From: Wuchereria bancrofti
Lineage: Eukaryota > Nematoda > Chromadorea > Rhabditida > Onchocercidae
NCBI GenBank assembly: GCA_005281725.1
Contig: SSBO01000009.1
Location: 6,696,303 to 6,760,302, forward strand
Reading direction: 5' to 3'
DNA length: 64,000 bases
This document shows positions 25,901 through 39,200 of the stretch, piece after piece. The notes under the pieces were generated by a model. It did not search any database and was not told the origin of the DNA. It saw nothing but the letters and a program-made list of their open reading frames with translations. Position 1 is the stretch's first letter; every line of letters starts with the position of its first letter. The position numbers and the translations under genes are program-made.

Positions 25901-27192
25901 CAAGCCTCTAATGTTTGTTTATGAAAATCATAGAATCATTGTCATTGCAAGGTCCGGTATTAATACTCAACTGAAAATGACTGCTTTAATTCATCAAATG
26001 AAGCAAAAAGAAACACCCAAAAGATGTCTACCACAGCAGACCCACAAAATCTCAAAAATATTCCCAATAAGTCTCCTGAAACTACAGCTATTTTCCTCTG
26101 ATTTCAAAGTTAATAACTGAAAAGCCGAAAACCAAAAATGATATATCCAGTTCAAGTTAAAGATTCCAATGAAGAAACATCTTATCGCCAAGCACTGATC
26201 GCTCATGGACTTTATTAGTTTTGTCACAAAGTACCCTCCTCAATGAATACATGCAACGATTCCATGCAGTACATACTCCTCATTCACAACATTAATACTA
26301 TGTCCCACTTTAACAAGACAAATGGAAACTTCTCTAAACATTGCCAATTAAAAGTTCTCTTTGACACACTGCTCATTACTGTTATATAACAGTTTAAGAT
26401 TGGCCTTATCCTTACCCCTTACCCGACTTTTTCGCGTATTCTATTTTGAAAAAATATAAACAAATATATCATGATTACCGGTTGTGTTTCGCCAAAGAAA
26501 TATGAAGATTTTATTGATTATAAAGTTTTATTTATGGATTTCATATCGAATATTAGCATCACGAAACGATAAGAGCAGAAGAGAGATCATACACTTTATC
26601 CATTTCGAAAGAACAAATTTTTCTGACTAGATAACATATAGCAGAACCTTTCCTAATCATACAATAAAAAAGTATCTTATTACTTAAAGATTGTGAAATG
26701 ATAAGTTGACAGATTAATGTAATTTCTGGAAAGGAATACTAAAAAAAGAAAATCAGATAGATTCGATGAAACGGATCCCACCAACTTTACGTATACTATA
26801 ATAGAATAATGGGAAAAACAGTAATATGGCAAATCCTTCATTAGTTTTATGTATCATGAAAAAAAAAAATGCCTTTGGACAAAAATTTCCATGATCAAAT
26901 TACATCTTCCTTTTTGCTTTGTTTTTTGTCTATCAAAATTTCCGTCTTCCAAAAAGCATCCATTTCTTCTCTTCCACGAATATCGAGACGACATTTTGAA
27001 AACCTCACTTTTATTATTCCTTGTTTATCTTTTCCTTGCAAAATGCTTGAAAAAGTTATGCTCTTTCTTCTTACGTAAGTCAGTACGATGGAAATTATAC
27101 TTGTAACGATTCGGCATTCCTGAAATTCGTTTGCAAAATGAACATAAGAATAGAGAAAATGAAAATCTTATGATAAAAACAGCAATTAAATC
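25901..27192. other. Intergenic region
   Basis: AT-rich. Several short open frames overlap on both strands, with no splice structure or domain. It includes the promoter side of the TRAPPC6 gene and the 3' side of the next gene, both on the minus strand. The spacing of about 1.3 kb is wide for an operon. Confidence 0.4.
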
Positions 27193-29316
27193 TCAAACTT
27201 GTGCTAATGACTGTTTACTTTTAATACGTGTTGAACGACGAGGTTTTAGTGCTGATCGAAGTACCATGGACGACACACATTTTGTATCAGTAAGAGCAGG
27301 AAACAACTCGTGTTTTCGGGGTGACACAAGCTTTAGAGCATGTGATGATTTCCTCATTCCCATGTGTGCTGTAGTTTCTGGAAAAAATGAAGGACTGTCG
27401 ATGGTCTTCAGAGATTTCCTATCGACCTTCTTTTTTCTCGGCGCCGCAGGTGGCTGCGGAGGTCTGGAGAGTGGAGTGACAAAATTTGTAGTTATTGCCG
27501 TATCTGCACCGATGACAGTACGTTCATTTTCTCTCTGCTCGCTAAAAATTAAGTTCCACATATTGTTTACGTAACAAAAATAAACTACAATTTTTGGCTG
27601 CATTTGTGCTTTCAAAAAGATTGGCCAACTAATAAATGGTTGTATATTTAGAGAGATCTGAAGTTATAATGTTCACTACTAAAGGTTCTAGAATTACTAG
27701 AGATAAATGCTAAAGACAAAGTGGCGATCCGTAATATTTAGAAAATATTGATGTGAGTTACATCCATAATGTGAATTATATTTAACTTCATAATATAATA
27801 CACAGAAATGATAACAAACTTGATGAGAATTTCATTCGAATTCCGACTTCCAGAAGCATCATGAATTTCAGTAAACGATTCGGGGGACGGTGTTCGTGGT
27901 GGAGTGCCATTCGGTCCAAACGGATTTACTTCTGGTAAATCTTCTAAAGACACTGAAAAAAGATTATTCAATATCAGGATGGTTTGAATCAGTCAATGGG
28001 AAGAGAAAAACTAGGAATAATGCACAATTAGTGACCGAATTCCACTTCCTCCGTTAATGTCCTTGCTCGGCGTCGCACTGGAGAGTGTCTGGGTGTTGCA
28101 TGAATGGGATGCGAATCTAATAATGACGGAAAAGCATGCGAATGAAGCGATGAATCCGACAAAACAGAATCAGATGTGACATTTGAAGAGCGAGGTGGCA
28201 TATGTTCGGTCAAAAAGGGTGACATAGAAGCTTCTCTTCCTTGTTCATTACGATTCTCAGGTCGTATGGGTCGTGAAAAAATTCGTAAAATGTTTTCTCT
28301 GAAAGAAACAAATTTTATTCCTATCTTTGATAAGCATTTCAATTCTCATTTAAGGAAAAACGATTTTAAATCTAGCTGTCATTTGCATACATTTTAAAAT
28401 CCGCTGCAAAGAAGTAATTAATTCATCCTACACAAACGCTATTATGAAATAATGGTTGTGCCGGAAATTGAAAATTATTGAAAAAAGGTGAAAATCCATA
28501 AAAAATAACAGAAAATAGTACTCTTTCTTACATGTTAACAGGAGGCAAATCAGGCGGTAACATGTCTCTCAAAGTGAAAGTACCGGTCCTGTTAGTACGA
28601 TTTCGTCGCAGAATTGGACATATATTTTCCTTGTTCTCATCTTCGATGTACCAATTAGTATTTCTTACGTCATCAAATTGTTCAAAACTGAAATCACCGA
28701 TGTTATTTGATTTAAAGGCAATCAATAAAAGCAAAGTTAACGTTACCAAAACATAACATTCAGGCTCATTAAAAATGACAATTTTTAAAGGAAAGAAAAT
28801 TTTTTTAAAATTTTTAATGTTCTTTCACTGTCAAAAAGATGCGAGATACATACTGGAAATGCTGTAAACGATGCGCCATAACATCAGCTGTTGAATTATA
28901 ATTTGTTAGATTGACACGAGGAAAATTATTTATCGATATATTCAGTCCACTAACACCACTATCGTTACTCTCGGATCTGAAAACGCAGTGGTGTAAATGA
29001 CTGAACAGAAAGAGCTAAAAAGTTTGTTAATTTTTCGAAGGTACTTTCGAATGAAACATTATTTAAACTAAATGATATAATGAGATATTTCCTGCCTTAT
29101 TATATCTTCTTTTGGTCAGATTTCGGTGGAGAGATATTCTACAAACTTGGGGACATTTTAAAGAAGTCAGTTATGCATACTCATAAATGAATTCCATTAA
29201 CTTGATAGCTTTACTTACACATGATGACCTATCACTTGATCCGTGATTTGTTGATTCCTGGCCAAGTCCCGAGTTCTACCATCAGATTGATTCGTTAAGT
29301 CCCATACTCGATTCAT
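27193..29316 (-). CDS. Unrecognised protein with KEN box, 6 exons
   Basis: Exons from high to low: 29316-29219, 28976-28854, 28687-28532, 28298-28036, 27952-27820, 27541-27193, all phase-consistent, for 373 residues. I do not recognise a family. The protein looks disordered: Ser/Pro/Arg-rich, no membrane segment, with proline-directed sites (PPRTPSPES, TPRHSPVRRRAR) and a basic C-terminus (LRSALKPRRSTRIKSK) that could be a nuclear localisation signal. Residues 93-95 are Lys-Glu-Asn in ENKENICP, a KEN box of the type read by APC/C-Cdh1, and SNDSGVSG at 36-43 resembles a DSG phosphodegron without an exact fit. RDMLPPDLPPVN follows at the end of exon 3. A TTGCAG site 5' of the start could be a trans-splice acceptor. 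Such a set would suit a cell-cycle-regulated nuclear protein, but this is inference. Confidence 0.75.
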
Positions 29317-31383
29317 CCCTACTTGTCAGTGTTGAGTAACTTCAACAGCGCAGGATCTGCAATAGAGCCCACGAGATTAAAGATAAACATCAATACGACT
29401 AAGACAGTTATCATTTCATTCTTTTTTGTCAAATATGCAGTGCACTTATGCGGACTGCATACATAAACATCGTACACAAATATTCCTTACTACTGTAATT
29501 TGAAGAGGGAAGAGAAAGTAAGAATATTTTGCTAAGATTGTACTTTGATTCATATGTAATTTTTTTCCAGGGGTCATCCACTAACAGTTTGTCTCTCCTT
29601 CTCTGTCACTGCCCTTTGACCCTCGCGCGCAGCTGATACTACATGAGGGATAAACAATGATGTTGCAGGTTCAAAAGAATGTGCAAGAGTAATAGAATCA
29701 GAGCAGATACAGATTTATGGGTACCTAATGTCACCTAAATGATTATGAATCGCGCGGGCTGTGCCGGGAAGTTGCATTTAAAAATAGTCAAAAGTACAAC
29801 TACAACTAGATGACTTGGAGTGAAAATGACTAGTGTGGACATCTATAAGAATCTATACTTCAAGGTGAACACAACAACCATAAGTGACAATTTACTACTT
29901 GAACATTATGCATAACAATAAAGTAATCTATACATATCGATATTAACTACCAGTAAAACACCAGAGGCATTCAATATCGATGAAATTGCCAGCAAGAGAA
30001 GGAAAATTAAAAGGATCAAGATACCAGAAAAGAATGAAATCTGAATTAACTACATTTATCTTTTCTCCTGAAACGTTAGTAAAGATGCAACTATAAATTG
30101 TGACTTTATGGCATTCTAAAGTATAAATAAACATCTGTCCTCTACAACAACTCCCGTTTAAGACTTCCCGAAGGAACTTTTCCGAATTTTCATAAAAGTA
30201 TGAAAAGATAACGAAGAGATACATAAAAAAAGTTGATAGTAGTCAACAATGAGAAATGATCAGACTTGTGCCATTTAGATCTCGTTGTAGGATATAATGT
30301 AATGAAGACCAGTGAAGTTAAAATGAAAACTGAAAAGTACTATTAAACAGTGGCAAGAAATAGAAATCAAAAGTATATGTATACTCGATACTTTTACCGT
30401 AAGCTAAATGATGATTCGGAATCGAGAAATGAATACTTCTATCTGCATTTTACCTGATCCTATAACAAGGGAAAGATGCTAATACTAATAGAAATTTCTC
30501 AGAATTTAATAATATCGAGGAAGCGCAAAAGTGATGTATAACACAATAAGCAGTAATTTACTTGCCGACTATCCCCCATTGACATTACAAGAAAAATAAA
30601 TAATCAGGAAGAGGGAGAAGAGGAAGAAATGAAAAAAAAGGAGGGAAATGGAATGTATGATTTTCACCTCCCATGCAAAACAGATGACCAGATAGACCTT
30701 TACCTGGATAAATAAAAAGCAAGCGTAAATAATGCATTCCCTCCATCTGCCATTCCATTGCGTAATTATTTTCTCATTCATCCTGAACTCCAACAAAGAT
30801 AGATGGGAAAGACAATAAATAAGCAACAGAAAAAACGATACAGGTCAACAGCTCAAACTATAAATCATAAAAATGAACTGTTTGTTAGTAACAACTCTAA
30901 TTTCCAAAACTAAATCGTAACAAAAACGGTTCAGAAGAATAAAAGTTATAGGGAATAGATAGTGATGAATCAAGATCAAGTGCTTCTTTGACTGAAAAAA
31001 GTGCCGTCGTCTCGGAAAAAGACAAAATACAGTTCATGCACTATTCTCTCAAAGAATCCTAATCTTTAACAAACCTACAATATATTAAGCATTCTTTATA
31101 CTAAGAACTAAAGAAGTTGTTCCAACATTTAAGTTTGCGCAAGTTAAATGAGGTTATATTATCAATAGAATCCAAACGATTTTTTAAGTTTGTTCTTAAA
31201 ATACAAATAATGTAAACAAGAAATTGGAGCAAGTTTCAAAGTATTAAAAATGAAATCATGTACAAACTATCTGTACAATTTTTTAATTATTTATGTAAAA
31301 GAAATGCAGGTTGGAAAATCACCCTTATGAATAAAGTGCTTCTCTGATACATGTTTTAATACTGATCCAGTGACTGACACAAA
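29317..31383. other. Intergenic region
   Basis: About 2 kb, mostly AT-rich. A relatively GC-rich patch with CTTCTCTGTC and CTCGCGCGCAGC lies near 29575-29640 and might be promoter sequence for the minus-strand gene ending at 29316. No coding exon is supported. Confidence 0.4.
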
Positions 31384-34300
31384 TCAGTTGGCCATTTGTT
31401 CTTTCTGAATTTTTGGGCTTGATACTGGTGACGACGTCATCATTGCAAGCAGAGCTTCATCACTTAATTCATCGTTGTTTGGGGTAATTCTTGGCACTGG
31501 ATCCGATTTCTGGATCGGACTACTAAATATGCAGTTGAATTCATTCCCTCAGCGAAGAACAGAGTTGTTGAAGTTATATAGAGAAACAAAAAAAATAATA
31601 ATAAAATAAAGTCTACTCTATTTTTCATTTATATTAAACTCAAAATCTTGATCTCCAACAAAAATATGAGAAAGTCATATTGTTTTAAATGTTGGAACCA
31701 AATTAAATGTTGCAAACCTTTCAAGCGCCAATCTGAGGAGCTCATTGTCGCTATCGTCATCGCTGTGATGTTCTGATATCTGTTGCTTCAATTTTGATAA
31801 CGCGATTTGTTCTGTACGCTCTTCATTATTCCTGCAAGAAATTTTTCCTTCTTTTGTCATTTAATTCTTTTCGAATAAATTAAAACAGTCTGAAATTTAG
31901 ACTGTACAGATTGCAAACTCTTTCGAAGAAGCAAATACGGCCTTTTCTGGCATTATTAAAAGTGCTGGCAATCCGTAAACAAAAAAAAAACAACTGTTGG
32001 AAGAAATGGCCACGTTTGCCTTTTCCTTCTATGCAACTTTTCCAGGTCGAAGTTCTATCAATTAACTCGGGCTTGACATTCTTTAGTTGTCGGTGAAATA
32101 TCCATTCACAACTCACAATTGGGCAGGAAAGCCCTGGAACTGCTCGAAAAGCGACACAACCGAAATAATTTGGATGATCTTTTCATTGGACTTACCATCT
32201 TATTCTCCTCTTGGATAAGACTGAACCAGATTTCAACTTCATTTCTAGCACTTTGGTGTTAGATACATTGTTATCCACTCCTGCTGTCATTTGCTCCTGA
32301 AAGATCCACTATTTTAAAATTACTTTTATTCTATAAAACCACCAGTTCTCTAACGTCCACATTTTATCATATTATATTTCGGACTGTAACCGAAAGATGC
32401 AACTATTTTAATGACATAATGCTTTACTCTAAATAACATTATGAATATCCTGGGTCAAGAATATATTGAACATTTTAATGGCAAGTGCTAAGCAGAAATG
32501 GCTCAAAATTAATAATGGTGGATCTGACTTATGCAGCTACAGCAAATCATAAAATGATGTTTAATATCTAAAAAAGACGTAATACCACATCAACATACTA
32601 CAAAAAGCATAATACTACAAAAACGCATAATACTACGAAAAACATACTACAAAAAGCATAACTTACTTTGCAAAGTTTCTTCTGAAATGAACATTCATTC
32701 GAAGCGCTATATATTGAACACTCTGGAAGTATTACACAGGAAAGCTTTTGGTGCTGTGTTTGAGGAAACAACAGTTTTCTTTGCTTCTCCTTCTTGATTT
32801 TATCTAAAAGTAACTCAAAAATTACCAAAATCAATAATTAATTTCAGTAATCAATTTGTAATAGTGTTCACAATATTCTGTGCTTCGAAAACTTAAAGAA
32901 CAAAATGTATGCTAGATTCAGCAGCTCATTCAGTCTGATATGCTTTCCTATTAACTAAAATCATGCTTTAGAGTACAATACATCTCATCAGAATTAGATC
33001 AAGACTTATATAATGATTGATTCGTAATGCACTACCCAAATTTAAGACATACAAAAAGTAGATATCCACATCATAATGTTTGAAGCATGATGAGGCTCAA
33101 CATTTATAAATGTGTCGCTAATTATCAACGGTTAGTGACATTTGATAACACTCTCAATTTCAAAATCTGTACTTGTGACTTTACTTATAAAAAAAATTTT
33201 CTTATAAAAAGTTGCTAAAAATACACCTATAAAGACTTATTTGCGCAATAAGAATAAATGAATAATTGATAAAGATGTCATAAAAAATATAGATAATGCA
33301 CAAAAATGTAAGAGGATTTAACAGAATGATGTATTATTACCGATGGCTTTTCTTGTTTCTTTGAGAGATCTTTCATAACGAGTTATATTTGCTAAACGTT
33401 CCGTCTCTTTACGCGCTTCTTCCTCCAGTGTTTTTCTATCCTGCTTTGGTCTTTGCAAATCTTTAAAGATCGTTGGAGAAACATGTGCAAGATCTTCGCA
33501 CATTTCTGGATTGTACGGTGGTGAAGAAAACGGCAACTATAGAGAAGATCATATCAAGAAATAAAGGAATGAATTTCTTTTTTTTTTTAAAAAAAGAATG
33601 ATTAATGGATGAATGCTCCGTCAGTCAAACCACTTTTTGAATACGTAGGTAAAACTAGAGGATGACGCATCCACTAACAACTATACATATATACCGTAAC
33701 ACTACTATCATTTTTTTACTTGTGTTACAACATTAGCACGATGAGCTTCACTGCTAGTTTATTGAAATAACCAAAAAAAAAATAAAATCTCACAAAATAA
33801 AATCTAAAGACGTCTTTCAGGAAATCCCCAATGTCTATTAACAGTTCTCATTTACGTTTCAGCTTTAGCTTGTCAATCAATCATTAACTTGTCACTGCAT
33901 TATTTCCTGCTTCACGAAGTTAGTTTGCTTTTCTCCTTTCCTATAACCCGTATGTAAAGCTTTAAAGTCATACATTTTAAGGATCGAAATCATGAAATAA
34001 AATTTACACATGGATTAGCACGAATAGTTTCATCGTCAAGACCTTGATCTCTGATCCATGGGAAGTATTCGTCTGCCTTTTCTTCAAACCAATCGTCGAA
34101 AATCTTTTTCTCTATAATCAAAACGGAACTAAAATAAATGCCTACGCGGGAACGATTTCATATTTCAACAATTCATTTCCTTCATAAATATATTCAATAA
34201 ACGAAAAATACATCAAGGATGTTCATTTCTTAATATTAATGGAAAAATAAAAAATGATAATATGTAGCCGGTTATGGTAACAAAAGCAAATAAGCTCCAA

Positions 34301-34650
34301 TCGATCTGCACCAAAGTTTTTAATGTTAACCTTACTTGCTGTGACTAAGTTCACCATTTTCTAAAACATAAAAAGAACCATGCAATGTATCCATTTTCAG
34401 GACAAACATGATCTCGCAAGTGAGTTGTCGCATGTTCCTCCTTAACCACCATACTACTCTATTAATAACTCAGCTCAAGGGGGTTGATTACCTTTAATTT
34501 CCATTTGTATGACCACTTTTCTTAACTCGACTTCAAGGTTTATTTCATACAAAAGCATCTACCTTCTTCGGGTGGGTTTGCTCGTCGATGCTTGTTTATC
34601 GGTGACTGTTGCCATGAATAACTGTACAAGGCTTTCCTGCGCCCCTCCAT
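31384..34650 (-). CDS. Unrecognised 292-residue protein, 7 exons
   Basis: Exons from high to low: 34650-34563, 34111-34008, 33536-33341, 32803-32667, 32296-32196, 31831-31718, 31522-31384; all junction phases agree. No known domain recognised. In order: a basic N-terminus (MEGRRKALYSYSWQQSP, KHRRANPP); a conserved-looking acidic/aromatic block (FDDWFEEKADEYFPWIRDQG); a Pro-rich turn (PFSSPPYNPEMCED); a charged, probably coiled-coil stretch at about 90-135 (KTLEEEARKETERLANI); a Cys-containing segment; a second helical stretch (TEQIALSKLKQQISEH) with an acidic run (SDDDSDNELL); and a Ser/Pro-rich tail with SSPI, SSPVSSP and DELSDEALLAMM. No signal peptide or membrane helix. It probably acts as a cytoplasmic or nuclear scaffold or adaptor, which is inference only. 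Confidence 0.72.
32592..32662. repeat. Short tandem repeat of a CATAATACTACAAAAA-type unit
   Basis: About four imperfect units of 16-19 bp (CATACTACAAAAAG, CATAATACTACAAAAACG, CATAATACTACGAAAAA, CATACTACAAAAAG) just downstream of the exon ending at 32667, so inside an intron of the minus-strand gene. Confidence 0.75.
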
Positions 34651-36272
34651 CACCTGCCCTGCAGTTCCACTAATAATCTAGAAAAGTACTAATGAAACCT
34701 AAAAATTGAACATTAAATCAAACTTCCATCATAACGATCATAAAAATTACCAATTGATCAACAAATACACTACTAAAATCTCTAGTTAACAGTATTACGA
34801 TAGTATGACGATACTATTAAGAGCTATTACGATGACACGATGATTTAGAGTATAGGAAAATGGAGAGATATTAACTGTTAAGTCACAGGTTAACTTAATT
34901 ATAAAGTTTAATTCAGGACAAGTTCAGACACGACCCTAGCCATTGCTTACTTCATTAATTTACAAAGCAATGCTTTCCAACAATTTACACAAGTTTGTTA
35001 TACCAGGCTATTTCATTTTATTCTCTCGTCATGTGTTGTGTCACGTACGTGCCTAAGCAGTCTACTAACATTGGCGCATTTACTAGTTCTGTTGAAAACG
35101 CGCATAATATTGCTGAGATATGCATAATAATTAGCATCATATATCATCAAAAAGTTCTCAAGAGATTCTCCTCTAAGAATTTATAATCCCGACAACCCAC
35201 ATTTCCCACCTCGAAATAATCTTGATGCACTTTTCCGAGGGATGACAAGGGGAAGGCTGATGGTCAATTGGAGGCTTTCGAGACGAGACTGCAAGAATTT
35301 GCGCGAATTTGAAAAATGGCAATTGACTATTGAATGAAACGCCGAGTTACATCAATTCGTCTGTTCTGTCTACTTTTTCTTTTTTTTTACAAAGCTATGA
35401 AATTTCTCTTCACATTTAACGTATTTATCTACGTTTCAGTCCTTTGTAAGTAAATGAAAGTGCCCTCAAGCACTTCACATTTCCGCGCAGCTGTCACATG
35501 CGCCAACATTCTTTCACTGCTTCTATATTAATTTAATTGTTTCTCATTCAGTTTGACATATTATGTTTGATATATATATTTCTAATGTTTTTCATCCATT
35601 GTAATAATTCCCAGTATAATGTTTGAGTTGATAGATGGCTCAGTGCATGTGTAAGATGGATGGCGCATTTGTGCACATCCGCTTTTCTTTCGTCGAAGAA
35701 TTTTCCTAACATTAGAATGTTTTGAAATTACAAAAAAATTTTAAAATAATTAAAAGTTCGAACTTTTGGTTGACTCAGCTTGTTTCCAGTGCTGCTTTGT
35801 TTTTAGGATATCCTAATCGAGTCACGACTTCTATTACTGGTTAATTTTTAAACATGATCCTGAAAATGTGGAGTGACTGATTTGGAGAATAGAATGCGTT
35901 TATCTTTATGGCTTGCAGCTTGATAAGACTAGAGCTGGGCGTATCTTCTTATCTCTTTGCTTGCAGTAGTGATGATAAAGAGAGGAAGGCTGAGTTCCAT
36001 AAGTGTATTATTTATTTCAAATGTTTTACTAATTCTCTTATCAGCACTGATAGTTGTGGTATGGTTTAATCATATCAGCAGCGTACTGATTCCTAGTATG
36101 AGCTCAATTTTTTAGCTACCTTACTATCTCGAAACCAATATAGAAATCACGAAATTGAGAAAGAATGCTTTATTTAAAAATTTTCATTTGTCAGAAAACA
36201 GAAACGCCAAGACATGTTCCGTAATTGCTACTCATGTCGTATCTATTGAAATACAAAAAGAAAAAAACGTTT
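34651..36272. other. Intergenic region
   Basis: Includes the 5' flank of the 31384-34650 gene and the 3' flank of the SLC22-type gene, both on the minus strand. AT-rich. The frame at 34995-35186 has no splice support or recognisable domain. I see nothing else. Confidence 0.4.
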
Positions 36273-39200
36273 TCATTTCTTCGTTAAGCTTTGTCTTGTA
36301 ATGAAATATCCCAGAAATGGTCCTGGATCTAGTTGATTTAAGTCTTCAGGCATTGGTTTATCTTTGGTCTCCGGTAAAGTAATGGCCAGTACCGCTGCAG
36401 CAAATGATAAACCAGCTAGGATGAACTGCGGTATTTTGCCGTCACCCACATCCTATAAAAGAGAAATTTTTCGATTTGCCTATGTTGACAACAAAATGGC
36501 ACTATATATACGTCTCACATTGACAGGCACCTTTCTCCATAAAAGCTGCTGAGATATTTCTAAATGTTTTTCAATAGTAACTTAAACAAAAAGCTTTAAA
36601 TTTTTGTTTCTCTTCTTGCTACTCGTTGTTGCTAACTTGTGCATCTTGAAGAATAGCTTTTAATTTCAAGAATAGAAGTATTTTTTCTCGACTTACTGAA
36701 TATTTGAGTAATGGTGAAAACATGATTCCAATGCTTTGAGGTATATTAATTACTGAATAACTGATTGTTCGAATAGTTGTTGGCATCATTTCGTTTGCCA
36801 ATAAAGGATGGGTTGCATATACTACTTCATTGATCATTCTTCCGAATAAGTTGCATGATATCCGAGCCCATCGAATTCCTGAAGGTTATGAAATCTTCTT
36901 GATTAATGTTTGGTTAAAGCTGGACCAGAATGAAATTTTGTCCATAAATGCCAGCAAATGGATTTCGTGATGAATATGTCAAAAATTTAAGAAATCGTGG
37001 AATTATCACATAATGTCTAGCAAAACCATTTTAATTTTATAGTTAATTGAAATAATTAGACTGATTACACACTCTCAAATTGAATTTAATGACTGCGAAT
37101 CAGCAGAACTGAATCCAAGCAGTTGGAAGAAAACCAACTCAATTAATTGTAAAAGACATGACCTAATTAAGAAGTGCAGAACTATCTAATATACCTTGAA
37201 CGAATGGTGTAACAAGTGCAGCACTAGCTTGCAAGAAAAATGATGCGCATGCAACAGAACGGCGACCGAAAAAATGCAGCAGTGGGATCACAATGATACC
37301 TCCCGGGATTTCCGATAAACCGGATAGGACATAACCGGTGAATGCATGCTCGGTTAGATTGACACTATTAAATGAAACAACAAAATAATAAAAGTTCATA
37401 GTCATCCTGAAAAAATGTGTACAGATATAACGAATATTTAAAAAAAACGATTCAACTTCACTGTTTTAATTGAATGATACAAAGGTGAATTCAATTCAAG
37501 CTTCAAGAAAATTTTCAGTTTCTTTTTATCCTGATTTTAGTCTGATTTCACAATCCGTTTTCTCGAAATTAAGCAATGAAAAGAGATAGGTGAGAGTTTT
37601 CGCTTCTTTTTTGGTATTCTTTGTATCATTTCATCGGTTTTCCTCACTTCAAAAAACTATTTGACAAAAACTAACGGTTACTTACGTGATATAGCCGTTG
37701 ACAAACAAAAAAAACATAATTCGTTTATATTTAAATAAATCACAGACAGTTCTTTCTTTAAATTCTTCTGCAAGCCTTTTCTGGATACTTTCCGATTGAC
37801 ATTTATTTAAATCAATTTTAACATTATTGAACCTGAAAGGACAAATTACTACAGATAAGAAATCATAACGATCATGAAATTTATAAGTCGAGATCTGTTA
37901 GCAGAGACACTTCTGGGTTATAATTTCTTCAATTAAGTATCATGATCCATGCTGCTATAACCAAAAATTTCTCATCTTAAATTATGATGAAATATAAGTG
38001 GTATAACAAAATATATTGGAGGACATAAATATAATTTTTTTGATTTGCAAAAGTTATACAATTTGTGATGTTTGTACCATGAAGACATTTTAATATACTG
38101 CTGGATGCCACGTATCCGCCTGCGTGAGATCATCCAGTGTGGTGATTCAGGAAGCAACCTGAAATCGGTATTCGTTTGTTTTTGATCGAATTTTTCTTCC
38201 AATAATAAAGTTACGCAGTCAAAAAGCTCTTTAAATAATTAAAAGTTTTCGATTTGTTTAAAAAAATATAATCAGTTTTAGCAAGAGTCCAGCAAGAATT
38301 GTTAATTATTCTATTAAAGAATACACCAATACTTATATTTTTAGGTAATCAGATCTTTTAAAAAGATGTTTCAGTAATTGAAGAGTGAAAAGTGAAAGTA
38401 TCTAACTTTTTGCAAGTAATCTCGTAGGTTTCATTTAAATAATATGATCACAAATCATACCAGAAATATACAATAGTCAATAAACTAGGGACTGCTGATA
38501 TGAAGTATAGTTTCCTCCAGTCCTTAATGAACACTTCCAGAGCTCCGACATATAAATATCCGAGTAGCCAAAATGTTACTCCAAATAAACTTATCCATTC
38601 ACGAAATGATCCGGCTACTGTTTCACAGCAAAGAATTGAGCCAATTGTCAAATAAGTCTGAAAGAAATTGCTTCTAGTAAGAACTTCTTTTCGTTACCAT
38701 TAGTTTTTAGGCCAATCGGAAATAGCAAAGATTTTATTTAAAATAACTTTCACTTGTAATATTACAAAGAAGCAGATGACAACTGTATTTGGGGACTCTT
38801 TTCTGTATTGGTCTGATGAAGCAAACTGTGTTTGTTAGTTTTTTATTTTAAGTCTGATATTTTTTAGTGAGAGGAATTTTCTACATTCTTAAACGAAGTT
38901 GGAAAAAAGACAAAAATGTGATGAGGAGACAGGATATTCTTGAATAAGAAAAGATATTTCAAACTCTGGTCTGACTTGAAATCTAAATGTGAAGTGGTAA
39001 TTTTGACTTATTTCTATAATCATTCCTAAAATTGATCTTATGAAAAATAAATTACATCGGCTGCTGCTCCCACAAGAAATCGCAACAACACGAAAATTGC
39101 ATAATTAGGTGAAAACGCTATAATAAAACTGAATATGACACTTGAATACATCGAAATTAAAAAGATGCGTCGACGACCATATCGATCCGATAGATGTGAT

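Noticed and set aside
26849..27106. Overlapping Phe/Leu-rich plus-strand frames
   Set aside because: T-rich sequence read by chance. No splice sites, no signal or membrane topology that makes sense.
27131..27574. 147-residue plus-strand frame
   Set aside because: Antisense of the last exon of the KEN-box gene, which has a proper acceptor and in-phase partners.
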